From positions 124,001 through 188,000 of the forward strand of contig JANWIP010000017.1 of NCBI GenBank assembly GCA_025449845.1: a stretch of 64,000 nucleotides of DNA, read 5' to 3'. The DNA is from Solirubrobacteraceae bacterium (lineage in GTDB: Bacteria > Actinomycetota > Thermoleophilia > Solirubrobacterales > Solirubrobacteraceae). This document shows positions 17,389 through 25,391 of the stretch, piece by piece. Each line of letters starts with the position of its first letter. Position 1 is the first letter of the stretch. The notes under the pieces were generated by a model. The model was not told the origin of the DNA. It did not search any database and saw only the letters and a list, made by a program, of their open reading frames with translations. The translations under genes and the position numbers were made by a program.

Positions 17389-18288
17389 ATGGCGGGCACC
17401 ATCCACGATCGCCGCCTCGAGCGAGCGGCACGGCGCTGGACCGGTGACTGCCGCCGTGCGGACCAGTTGCGTGAGCACTACGCGATCGAGCGCGGGCTTG
17501 CGCAGCGCCTGCGCGACGCTCCGGCGGGGGAGCGCAGTGCGCTTTACGCGCGCGTTTACGACGAGCTTTTCAGCAGCATTCCGCACCATCCTCAGCTGCG
17601 GCGGCGCGCGTCGCGCGAGCGCGCGGCGCAGGTCGATCGTGAGCTTCACTTCCTCGCGCCGCTGTTGGCGCCTGACCTCGCCTTGCTGGAGATCGGCGCG
17701 GGCGATCTCGCACTCTCGCGGCGTTTGGCGGGGATCGTTGACGAGGTCCACGCCGTAGACGTTGCCAGTGACATCGCCGCCGATGAGCCGGCGACGGAGA
17801 ATCTTCACATTTACTTGACAGACGGTAGTGAGCTGCCGCTGGCGGATGACTCGATCGGACTGGCCTACAGCAATCAGCTGATCGAGCACCTGCACGCCGA
17901 GGACGCGCTCGAGCATCTGCGCGAGGTGTTCCGCGTATTGGCCCCCGGTGGGCGCTACCTGTGCGTCACGCCCAATGCGCTGACGGGCCCTTGGGATATA
18001 TCGCGCATGTTCTCCAGTAGCCCCACCGGACTGCACCTGCGTGAGTACTCCAACCGCGAGCTCGCCTTGCTGCTGGGGGAAGCTGGTTTCGTGGATGTCC
18101 GCGCCATGGTTCCCGGCCGCTCTACTGCCTACGAGGTGCCGGCGTGGCTGTTCACCACCCCGGAGTGGGCGCTATATCGCCTCTCGCCGCACGCCCGACG
18201 CGTCGTGCTGAGGGGGCCCTGGCGTAAGGCGCTGAACTCCGTTCGTCTGCTGGCAGCAAAGCCAGGGCCGAAGCGAATGCCGCGATGA
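17389..18288 (+). CDS. Class I SAM-dependent methyltransferase
   Basis: A 299-residue protein. After a helical N-terminal part (about 1-90, ALYARVYDELFSSIPHHP), the SAM-binding domain has LLEIGAGDLALSRRL, EVHAVDVAS, then LPLADDSIGLAYSNQLIEHL and REVFRVLAPGGRYLCVTPN. It probably methylates a sugar or lipid-linked intermediate. The start lies 11 bp from the divergent flippase start. Its 3' end overlaps the O-antigen ligase-type gene tail to tail by 137 bp, so the final residues (LAAKPGPKRMPR) are unconserved-looking. Confidence 0.8.
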   Translation: MAGTIHDRRLERAARRWTGDCRRADQLREHYAIERGLAQRLRDAPAGERSALYARVYDELFSSIPHHPQLRRRASRERAAQVDRELHFLAPLLAPDLALLEIGAGDLALSRRLAGIVDEVHAVDVASDIAADEPATENLHIYLTDGSELPLADDSIGLAYSNQLIEHLHAEDALEHLREVFRVLAPGGRYLCVTPNALTGPWDISRMFSSSPTGLHLREYSNRELALLLGEAGFVDVRAMVPGRSTAYEVPAWLFTTPEWALYRLSPHARRVVLRGPWRKALNSVRLLAAKPGPKRMPR

Positions 18289-19459
18289 ACCACAGCGGTG
18301 TGCTGAGCTGCGCACTGAAGAAGATCCCCCCGATCAGAGCCACGATGAAGGAGGCCAGGAAGGCGCTGCGCAGCCAGTTGCCGGGTGCCCGTGGGTCCTC
18401 TCTGGCTCCTGGGTAAGCGGTTGCTATCAGGATCTGGCGCCCGGTTGCCACCAAAAAGCCGAGGAAGAGCAACAGGGCAATCGCGCCGTCTTCGCTGAGG
18501 ACTCCCAAGTAGGTGTTGTTGACCGCCACTTCGTGCTCGAGCTTGGGGGTATTGCGCACATAGCCCGGACTCACCGCTTCAAAGCGTCCCGGGCCGATGC
18601 CGAGCAAGGGATGGTTGGTGCTCATGCGCACCGCCGCCGACCAGTAGACCTGGCGCAGGCTCACGCTGCTGCTGAGGCCGTTCTGGCGAACTTTTAGGTT
18701 CTGCGAGGTCCTTGCGCTTGAGAGCCCCAGCGCCAGCACCGCCATCAGCGCCACGGCCGCGAGTCCGCCCAGCAGCAGCCTGGGGGCCACGCGTCGGGTG
18801 AGAATCGCCCACAGAGCAGTTACCCCAAGGGCGAGGAACGCGCCCCGCGAGGAGGAGCCCAGGATGCCGAGCGCCAGGCAGGCGAGGCCCGTGCCCCACA
18901 GCCAGCGCCGCTGCGGCTCCCTCATGAACAGATAGGCCACGAACGGCAGCACCGCGGCAAGGAAGTAGGCGAAATCGTTGGGGTCGCTGATCGGTCCCGA
19001 CGCCCGCGCGACGCTGCCATCGAGGAACTGAACCGTCGCCCACGCCGCTCCCACGATCGCCGAGACGCATAGCACGCGCAACGCCTGCATGAAGACCTCG
19101 CGGCTGTCGATCATTTGCACAACCAGGAAGAGGAACAGCGTGAGTGTCCAGTAGCGCAAGGTTTCGGAGATGCTCACCGGGCTCAGTCCGCTGGCCACGA
19201 GTGACAGCGTGGCCACCGTGCACAGCAGCGCTGCCCAGGCGATTGGTGGTGTGAACCGCAGCGGCCTGTCGTGTAGCAGCGTGGCCAGCAGCACCGAGAT
19301 GAACAGCAGCGCCCCGACCAGCTTGACGATCGTGATGCTGTGCGTGGGAAAGCGCAGGGCTCCTTGCCAGGGCAGCAGTGCGATCAGCACCAGCATGAAA
19401 AAGCGGGTGTCGGGGCGCAGAGAGCGGGTGTCGGGGCGCAGGGAGCTGTTGTCAGACAT
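18152..19459 (-). CDS. O-antigen ligase/polymerase-type membrane protein
   Basis: About 435 residues with some 11-12 membrane segments and the Wzy/WaaL family loop: SISETLRYWTLTLFLFLVVQ, GSSSRGAFLALGVTALWAIL, then NHPLLGIGPGRFEAVSPGYV and VNNTYLGVLSEDGAIALLLF. It is a second enzyme of this type in the locus; the one at 28-2112 has a TPR tail and this one does not. ATG 19459 or ATG 19468 can start it. A 7-residue repeat SLRPDTR occurs twice just after the start, from a 21-bp duplication. The C-terminal tail is antisense to a methyltransferase. Confidence 0.8.
   Translation of the reverse strand: MSDNSSLRPDTRSLRPDTRFFMLVLIALLPWQGALRFPTHSITIVKLVGALLFISVLLATLLHDRPLRFTPPIAWAALLCTVATLSLVASGLSPVSISETLRYWTLTLFLFLVVQMIDSREVFMQALRVLCVSAIVGAAWATVQFLDGSVARASGPISDPNDFAYFLAAVLPFVAYLFMREPQRRWLWGTGLACLALGILGSSSRGAFLALGVTALWAILTRRVAPRLLLGGLAAVALMAVLALGLSSARTSQNLKVRQNGLSSSVSLRQVYWSAAVRMSTNHPLLGIGPGRFEAVSPGYVRNTPKLEHEVAVNNTYLGVLSEDGAIALLLFLGFLVATGRQILIATAYPGAREDPRAPGNWLRSAFLASFIVALIGGIFFSAQLSTPLWFIAAFASALALLPADERSSAPYARAPSARRVGRAARGDIAPTPGW
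19403..19444. repeat. 21-bp tandem duplication inside the start of the O-antigen ligase-type gene
   Basis: Two adjacent copies, 19403-19423 and 19424-19444, differ at one of 21 bases. In frame they give SLRPDTR twice. This is a young in-frame duplication, next to another duplicated segment (19451-19532). Confidence 0.9.
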
Positions 19460-19532
19460 GCGGGGCATCAAGCAGGGGCTGAAACATCAGGTGTCAAACA
19501 TGCGGGGCATCGAGCCAGGACTGGAACATCAA
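19451..19532. repeat. 42-bp-period duplication of the asparagine synthase 3' end
   Basis: Segments near 19451-19490 and 19493-19532 align over 39 bases with about six differences. The right copy encodes the last codons of the asparagine synthase-type gene (MFQSWLDAPHV, stop). The left copy would encode MFQPLLDAPHV followed by a stop. It lies between this gene and the downstream O-antigen ligase-type gene and supplies that gene's start codon. Confidence 0.85.
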
Positions 19533-21449
19533 CACGGGCCACAAGCGTCGATGCCAGTTGCGCTGGCCAGACAGATGCTCGTGCCAATGTCGCATGATGA
19601 CGGATGGCTCGAGAAAGCCCTCGGCGGCCAGGCGCTCGGGGGCGAGCATGTCTTCTGCCCAGCCTCGCAACGGCCCCCTCAGCCAGTCCGCCAGCGGCAC
19701 TTCGAAGCCCCGCTTGGGTCGCTCCACGAGCTCGCGCGGCACATAGCGGTAGAGAATCTCGCGCAACGGGCGCTTTTCCATACCCCCGACACGCATCTGC
19801 TCCGGAACCATGCGCCACGCCAGTTCGACCACGCGGTGGTCTAGTAGAGGTACCCGCGCCTCGAGGCTCGCCGACATGCTTGCCCGGTCCACTTTCGTGA
19901 GGATGTCATCCGGCAGGTAGGTGAGGGAATCCGCCAGCGCCATCCGACCTACTCTGTCTCGCCCTGTGACTGCCTCGTTGGCCACCGCGAACATCGGGTT
20001 GATGGCGTAATCCGCGCCGAGCACCGGCGGATCAAGCCAGCAGGCGACCAGTCGCTCATACAGGCGCTCGGATTCGAGTGTGCCAGTGCCAGTGCGGCCT
20101 GTGCCGCCAGCGATCTCGGCGAGCTTCAGCAGACGGTCACCGGCCAGCTCGTGCGCGGGTGCTCCGAGGATCGCCCCCAGCCGATTGACGGGCTCCAGCG
20201 GCAACTGCCGTACGAGTGCTGCCAGGTTGTGGCGGACGCCGAGGGGGAATCGTCCCAGCGACCTCTGCATGAGCTCAGCCCAGCGGTAGCGAGGGTAGCC
20301 ACGGAACAGCTCATCGCCGCCGTCACCGGCGAATGCGACCGTGACGTGCCTGCGCGCCAGGCGGGCGATCAACAGCGTGGGGATGATGGCTGGGTCGGCG
20401 AACGGCTCATCGCATACGCTGGCGAGTTGGGGCACAGCGTCTAGGGCATCGCCGCCGCTGAGGCGCAGTTCGGTGTGCTCGCACTCCAGGTGTGCGGCTA
20501 CCGCGGCGGCGTGATTGGCCTCGTTGAAAGCTGGGTCCTCAAAGCCCACCGAGAACGTGCGCACCGCTCCTGTGCCGTAGTGGCGCATGAGGGCCACCAG
20601 TGTGGATGAGTCCACCCCCCCCGAGAGCAGCGCGCCGAGCGGCACATCTGCCGCGAGGCGCAGGCGCACCGCATCGCCCAGCAGCTCGTGCAGCTCATCC
20701 TCGTCGCCTGCGCCTGCGCCCGTGGTCGTCCCCGCCGCACGTGCAACCTCGGCGAGCGACCACCAGGGAGTCGGCTTGAGGTGCTCGCAGGCGTTGGCGT
20801 CGATCCTCAGCAGTTGGCCCGCCCCCAGCTTGGCGACCCCCTCGAGGATCGAGTTGGGAGCCGGTACATAGCCGTAGCGCAGGTGCGCCGCCAGCGCTGC
20901 CCGGTCGACCCGCTCGCGTAGCTGAGGATGACGACGAATGGCGCCAAGCTCTGAGGCGAACACGATGTGGGCGCCGACCCTGCCGTAGTAGAGCGGCTTC
21001 TCGCCGAGCCTGTCGCGCGCGAGTGTCAGCGTGCGCTCATGGCGATCCCACAGGGCAAAGGCGAACATGCCGTTGCAGCGGCCGAGGGTCTCGTGCAAGC
21101 CCCACGTCTCGATGCCCGCCAGCAGCACCTCGGTGTCGCCGTGACCGGCGAAGCGCACGCCCGCGCGCTCGAGCTCGGGTCGCAGCCGCTTGAAGTTGTA
21201 GATCTCACCGTTGTAGGTGAGCACATAGCGTCCCGCGGCGGAGATCATCGGCTGGTGGCCCGCTTGTGAGAGGTCAAGCACCGCCAGGCGGCGATGGCCG
21301 AGCGCGATGCCGGCGCTTGGTTCGGCCCACTGCCCCGAGTCGTCAGGACCTCGGTGGCGCAGGGCGTCTGTCATGCGGGCAACCACCTGCGCCAACTCGT
21401 GGCCATTGGTGGTTGCCTTGGGGTCGAAGATGCCGGCGATCCCGCACAA
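19494..21449 (-). CDS. Asparagine synthase (glutamine-hydrolysing) type amidotransferase
   Basis: About 651 residues. The N-terminal class II glutaminase starts LCGIAGIF, so the TTG at 21449 makes Cys2 the N-terminal nucleophile after Met removal. RHRGPDDSGQW, LGHRRLAVLDLSQAG and YNGEIYNF follow. The C-terminal synthetase domain has the ATP pyrophosphatase motif SGGVDSSTLVALM (about 275-287) and FAGDGGDELFRGYPRY. In polysaccharide loci such AsnB-like proteins often amidate uronic acids or other carboxylates instead of making asparagine; that use is an inference from context. It lies 28 bp downstream of the glycosyltransferase at 21478. Confidence 0.88.
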   Translation of the reverse strand: MCGIAGIFDPKATTNGHELAQVVARMTDALRHRGPDDSGQWAEPSAGIALGHRRLAVLDLSQAGHQPMISAAGRYVLTYNGEIYNFKRLRPELERAGVRFAGHGDTEVLLAGIETWGLHETLGRCNGMFAFALWDRHERTLTLARDRLGEKPLYYGRVGAHIVFASELGAIRRHPQLRERVDRAALAAHLRYGYVPAPNSILEGVAKLGAGQLLRIDANACEHLKPTPWWSLAEVARAAGTTTGAGAGDEDELHELLGDAVRLRLAADVPLGALLSGGVDSSTLVALMRHYGTGAVRTFSVGFEDPAFNEANHAAAVAAHLECEHTELRLSGGDALDAVPQLASVCDEPFADPAIIPTLLIARLARRHVTVAFAGDGGDELFRGYPRYRWAELMQRSLGRFPLGVRHNLAALVRQLPLEPVNRLGAILGAPAHELAGDRLLKLAEIAGGTGRTGTGTLESERLYERLVACWLDPPVLGADYAINPMFAVANEAVTGRDRVGRMALADSLTYLPDDILTKVDRASMSASLEARVPLLDHRVVELAWRMVPEQMRVGGMEKRPLREILYRYVPRELVERPKRGFEVPLADWLRGPLRGWAEDMLAPERLAAEGFLEPSVIMRHWHEHLSGQRNWHRRLWPVLMFQSWLDAPHV

Positions 21450-21477
21450 GGCTAGGTGGAGGCTACTTTGTTGAAGC

Positions 21478-22773
21478 TCACCGCAGGGGAACCATGATCC
21501 GCGCATCTGGCGCGGTGTTCAACGCGCTGGCCGTGCCGAGCACTGGTTCCGCTAGCACTGGTTCCGTCTCAAGTACCGGTTCCGCCCGAGGCACTGGCGC
21601 GGCCACCAAGCTCTGGTAGATGCCAACGGTCTCGCGCACCATGCGCTCGGCATCGAACATCGCGCGATGGCGAGCGCGCGAGGCGATCCCGGCCGAGGCA
21701 CGCAACCGCGGTGAATCGACCATCCCAACGATCGCATCGGCCAGTGCGTCCGGCCGCTTGGGAGGAACGAGCTGCCCGGTCTCGCTGGTCACGGCCTCGA
21801 TTGTGCCGCCGACGTTGGTGACGACCTGCGGGACTCCCCACGAGAGCGCCTCCAGCACGCCCACCGGCATCGCCTCCCAAGCTGAGGACAGCACGTATAG
21901 GTCAAGGGCGCCCATGTAGCGCCCGCTGGGGGGTGTGAAAGGGAAGAACGCGAAGCGAGGATCGTCGCTCAGGCCCCTGGCGGCCGCACGCTCTTCGAGC
22001 TTGGCCTGCATCGGGCCGTTGCCGATGATCGCAAAGCGCGCCTGCGGGGTGCGTGCAAGCACTGTGGGGATCGCGTCGATCAAGACATCCAGGCGTTTTT
22101 GCTTGCGCAGTACGGAGACGGCGCCGATCAGCACCCCGTCGCCTTTGAAGTCCAGCAGCGCCTGCTCGGGGGTTGCATTCTCAAGCGGGTCGGGCGGGTC
22201 GGGGACGCCGTTATAGATGCGGTGAGTCCGCACGGCCGGGGCGAGCGCGAGTTTCAGGGCTGCACGTCGCTCTGCCTCGCATACGCACACATAGGCGGAT
22301 GTCAGCGGTGCCAGCAGGCGCTCGACTATGGCCGGGGCGATCCGTGAGAGCGCCCCCAGATCGCGCAGGAAGGCAAAGCAGTGGGGGCTGTAGACGACGG
22401 GGATGCCCCGTCGGGCTCCTACCAGCCGCCCGAGTACGCCGGCCTTGCTGGAGTGGCAGTGAATGACATCGACCGGATCGCGGGCGAGCATGCGGTCGAG
22501 GCTCCACAGTGCTTGCAGGTCGGCCAGGGGCGAACGCGATCCGCGCGTGAGGTGACTCATTGGCAGGTACTCAACGGCAGCCTGTTCCAGGCGCGCGCGG
22601 ATCGATGCCTGCTCGGGTCCGGCTACGTAAACGCTCCAGCCATGTCCCTCCATGGCCAGCGCAAGATTCAGCACGACCTCCGGAGCGCCACCGTCGGGTG
22701 GCTCGAACAGGAGCAGTGCTCGTGGCACCTCAGAAGCCCATCCCTCTGCCTGCCAGCGAACGCACGCCAGCAT
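21478..22773 (-). CDS. Family 4-type glycosyltransferase
   Basis: A 431-residue GT-B enzyme with ALLLFEPPDGGAPEVVLNLA at the start, VIHCHSSKAGVLGRLVGARR in the acceptor half and AVSVLRKQKRLDVLIDAI, then SSAWEAMPVGVLEALSWGVP in the donor half. The C-terminus has a short degenerate repeat (EPVLETEPVLAEPVL, from tandem copies of a roughly 10-20-bp unit near 21540-21600), unlikely to be part of the fold. ATG at 22773 is clear. An element shared with the sugar transferase upstream region lies 25-62 bp upstream. Confidence 0.87.
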   Translation of the reverse strand: MLACVRWQAEGWASEVPRALLLFEPPDGGAPEVVLNLALAMEGHGWSVYVAGPEQASIRARLEQAAVEYLPMSHLTRGSRSPLADLQALWSLDRMLARDPVDVIHCHSSKAGVLGRLVGARRGIPVVYSPHCFAFLRDLGALSRIAPAIVERLLAPLTSAYVCVCEAERRAALKLALAPAVRTHRIYNGVPDPPDPLENATPEQALLDFKGDGVLIGAVSVLRKQKRLDVLIDAIPTVLARTPQARFAIIGNGPMQAKLEERAAARGLSDDPRFAFFPFTPPSGRYMGALDLYVLSSAWEAMPVGVLEALSWGVPQVVTNVGGTIEAVTSETGQLVPPKRPDALADAIVGMVDSPRLRASAGIASRARHRAMFDAERMVRETVGIYQSLVAAPVPRAEPVLETEPVLAEPVLGTASALNTAPDARIMVPLR

Positions 22774-22797
22774 GGTCGTCCCGGTAACTCGGACATA

Positions 22798-22835
22798 TGT
22801 GATTATTTCGGGATAATTATGTGAAAGCCGCTTTT
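22798..22835 (-). promoter_or_regulatory. Possible promoter/operator element shared with 7923-7947
   Basis: The AT-rich stretch between the GH-A paralog 3 stop and the glycosyltransferase start contains TGTGATTATT and GTGAAAGCCGCTTTT, matching the upstream region of the sugar transferase. It stands out in the GC-rich surroundings. A separate promoter for the glycosyltransferase-asparagine synthase run is plausible. Confidence 0.3.
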
Positions 22836-22878
22836 ACCGAGCAACTGGCTCCCGGCAGATTGCTCACGGGGCGGCGGC

Positions 22879-23991
22879 TCACGGGGCGGCGGCATATGCG
22901 TAGAAGGCTGGCTTGGGTACGCCGCTCGCGCTCATCAGCCCCTCGCTGAGGCGGCCGCTGCTGGAGTTCGGTTCATCCAGCAGCTCATACCAACCCATGG
23001 CGGCTACGTAGGGCACTGAGTTGACAAGCTTGAAGGCTGCCGTGACCCAGCGAGCCTGCACAGGCCGGCTGACGTAGTAGTCAAAGGAACTGTTCGCGGC
23101 ATTGCTGATGCCAAACTCCGACAGCCACAGCTTGGGGGTATGACCGGGGTAAACGCCTGCCAGGCTGTGCTCAAGCGTGTCGATATCGTTGATGTCGCAC
23201 ACCAGCGGAGAAATGGGCTTCTCGGCCAGGTTGGGGTAGCGGATGGAGTAGGGGTTGTGGCCGTAGTAGTCCATGCGCGGCGGCCTGCCGTTCGCCAGAC
23301 GCATCCGGCGGATGAATTCGTAGGTCCCGATCGTCCCCGTGGAGTAGGTCATGCCCCCGATTACGGTGTTGGCGGGGTTGACGGCCTTCAGGGCGCCATA
23401 GGCGAGATCGAGCAGCGTGGCATAGCGTTCGGGGCCGACCTTCGAGTGTGGCGGCAGCGGGTTGAAGTTCCGGGTGCTGTTGACCTCGTTGAGGATCAAC
23501 CACAGGTGAACGCCCGGGTAGCGGCGACTGGCGGCCTGCACGAAGTCGGCGTAGTCCCGCGGGTTGGCGGGCACCCACGTGGGATCGCGGCCGCCGTTGG
23601 ACCAGGTGGGGAAGTCCTCCACCAGCAGCGCGATGGCGATGTGGTAGCGCTCCGCTTCACGCATCGCTCTGTCGAGATCGGCCGGCCAACGGTATGCCGG
23701 GTCTCCTGGGTCCGTTGGGCTGCGCGGGCGACTGCTGGCGACTGTGCTCCACGACAATTGCCGCTCCAGCACATTGACCCCAAGACGGTGATAGACAGGA
23801 AATCCTGAGGAACCATCGGGCATCGTGAGGGGGCCGTAGATGGCCTTCAGCGGCCTGGTCTCATGCACGCCGCTGGCGTTGGCCGTGGGTACGACAACAG
23901 TGGCGTGAGCAGTGGATGCCAGCAACGCGGGCACCGCACCGAGCAAGATGACCGCCAAACGTCTGCCGTTGGTGCGAGTTCGATGCTTCAT
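22879..23991 (-). CDS. Secreted clan GH-A-type glycoside hydrolase, paralog 3
   Basis: A 370-residue secreted protein, third of the paralogous set. The signal peptide (basic start MKHRTRTNGRR, core LAVILLGAVPALLAS) ends near AHA, without the His-rich linker seen in the other two. The barrel has LKAIYGPLTMPDGSSGFPVY. The presumed acid/base is Glu169 in LWLILNEVNSTRNFNP, here with the canonical Asn before it, and the nucleophile is Glu292 in KLWLSEFGISN. The C-terminus is EGLMSASGVPKPAFYAY. It is the copy that best keeps the expected active site, and may act on the polysaccharide exported by this locus. Confidence 0.8.
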   Translation of the reverse strand: MKHRTRTNGRRLAVILLGAVPALLASTAHATVVVPTANASGVHETRPLKAIYGPLTMPDGSSGFPVYHRLGVNVLERQLSWSTVASSRPRSPTDPGDPAYRWPADLDRAMREAERYHIAIALLVEDFPTWSNGGRDPTWVPANPRDYADFVQAASRRYPGVHLWLILNEVNSTRNFNPLPPHSKVGPERYATLLDLAYGALKAVNPANTVIGGMTYSTGTIGTYEFIRRMRLANGRPPRMDYYGHNPYSIRYPNLAEKPISPLVCDINDIDTLEHSLAGVYPGHTPKLWLSEFGISNAANSSFDYYVSRPVQARWVTAAFKLVNSVPYVAAMGWYELLDEPNSSSGRLSEGLMSASGVPKPAFYAYAAAP

Positions 23992-24139
23992 GGGTGAAGA
24001 ATGTCAAACGATCTCACGCGGACTCGGCCAGACGGCCACCAGCACCCCCACGCTGCGGTAGCCGAACGCGCAGTCCGGGTGCCCTGTTGCGGCATGGGCG
24101 CGCCTCTCCTGGGGCGCGGCCAATAATCTGTGCGTCCTC

Positions 24140-25015
24140 ATGCACGATCCCATCTCATATTTCCAGGCTGTGGTCCTTGGTCTCGTCCAGGGCGTAGCCG
24201 AGCCATTCCCGGTCTCAAGTCTTGGCCATGCCGTCGTGCTGCCGCGGTTGGCAGGCTGGAACATCCATCAGAACGACCCTTTCTTCCTCACCTTTCTGGT
24301 GGCCACGCACCTGGCCACGGCGCTGGTGCTGCTTGGCTTTTTCTGGAAGGACTGGGTCCGTATCGCCAAGGGCCTATGGCGCTCGCTGCAGCTGCGCGAG
24401 ATACGCGAGGACGACATCGACGCGCGCCTGGGGTGGCTGTTGGTGGTGGGCACCGTTCCCGCCGGCATCATCGGCCTGCTGCTGGAGAAGCCGCTGCGCT
24501 CGCTGTTCGCCTCGGCCGCTCTGGCGGCGATCTTCCTGATGGTCAACGGGGTGGCGCTGCTGCTGTTCGAGCGCCTGCGCAAGCGGCCCCCGCGCGCGGG
24601 TGACTATCTGGGCGACGGCGATGCGCGCATCGCCAAGCTCAGCTGGCGCCAGGCGATCGCCGTGGGCACTTCGCAGGCGGCTGCCTTGATACCCGGTATC
24701 TCGCGCTCGGGCTTCACGATGGGAGGTGGCCTCTTGGTGGGGCTCTCCAATGAGGATGCCGCGCGCTACAGCTTCCTGTTGGCCACGCCGATCATCCTCG
24801 CGGCGGCCGTGCTGAAACTGCCTGAACTGCTGGGTTCGCAGGGGGACGGGGTGCGCGGGCCGGCTTTGGTAGCGGCCCTCTGCGCCGCGGTGACCACATT
24901 CCTTGCCGTGAAGTTCCTGCTGCGCTTCTTTCAGACCAATCGCCTGACGCCATTTGGCGTGTACTGCATTGGTATGGGTGCCGTTTGCACGCTGGTGTTC
25001 GCGCTTGAAGGCTGA
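24140..25015 (+). CDS. uppP: Undecaprenyl-diphosphatase, UppP/BacA family
   Basis: A 291-residue polytopic membrane protein. UppP removes a phosphate from undecaprenyl diphosphate so the carrier can be reused for wall and polysaccharide synthesis. Both family motifs are present. The first, GVAEPFPVSSLGHAV (about 18-32), departs from the usual E-F/W-L-P-V-S-S-T/S form by having Pro after Glu21 and Leu-Gly instead of Thr-Gly. The second, ALIPGISRSGFTMGGGL, is canonical. ATG at 24140 is divergent from GH-A paralog 3. Its place at the end of the locus fits carrier recycling. Confidence 0.85.
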   Translation: MHDPISYFQAVVLGLVQGVAEPFPVSSLGHAVVLPRLAGWNIHQNDPFFLTFLVATHLATALVLLGFFWKDWVRIAKGLWRSLQLREIREDDIDARLGWLLVVGTVPAGIIGLLLEKPLRSLFASAALAAIFLMVNGVALLLFERLRKRPPRAGDYLGDGDARIAKLSWRQAIAVGTSQAAALIPGISRSGFTMGGGLLVGLSNEDAARYSFLLATPIILAAAVLKLPELLGSQGDGVRGPALVAALCAAVTTFLAVKFLLRFFQTNRLTPFGVYCIGMGAVCTLVFALEG

Positions 25016-25092
25016 GCAGTGCCGAGCGTTGAGCTCGGCGCGTTGAGCCCGGCGGCAGGCGAGGTGTTGGACTCAGCGGCAGGGGCGCCAGG

Positions 25093-25359
25093 CTAAGCGC
25101 TTGAGCCGGCGGCAGAGCTGGTCTTGGGGCCGGTCTGAAACCAGGCGAAGGCGAAGCACCCCAGCGCAAGCGCCAGCGCGGCGATGCCATGCTTGGCATG
25201 GTGATGATTGGCTTCAGCGTTGCTCGCCGAGGTGTGGCCGGGGAAGAATGAGGGCAAAGAGTGCGCAGGCGTGACGAAATAGACGATCGCCAGCACGAGC
25301 AGCACGACGCCGAGGACGATGGCCGGGATGACCAGCTTACGTAAGGTGCCAGCACTCAT
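25093..25359 (-). CDS. Small membrane protein of unknown function
   Basis: About 88 residues with two hydrophobic helices (LVIPAIVLGVVLLVLAIVYFV and IAALALALGCFAFAW) joined by a His-rich loop (ANHHHAKHG). I do not recognise a family. Starts at 25359 (MSAGTLRK) or 25380 are both possible; the second lies 11 bp from the divergent channel gene. The loop might bind a metal, but nothing further shows this. The short gap and opposite direction suggest a shared promoter region with the MscS-type gene. Confidence 0.6.
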   Translation of the reverse strand: MSAGTLRKLVIPAIVLGVVLLVLAIVYFVTPAHSLPSFFPGHTSASNAEANHHHAKHGIAALALALGCFAFAWFQTGPKTSSAAGSSA

Positions 25360-25391
25360 CGCCGCTGAAGCGTAGATCATTAGCGAGACAG

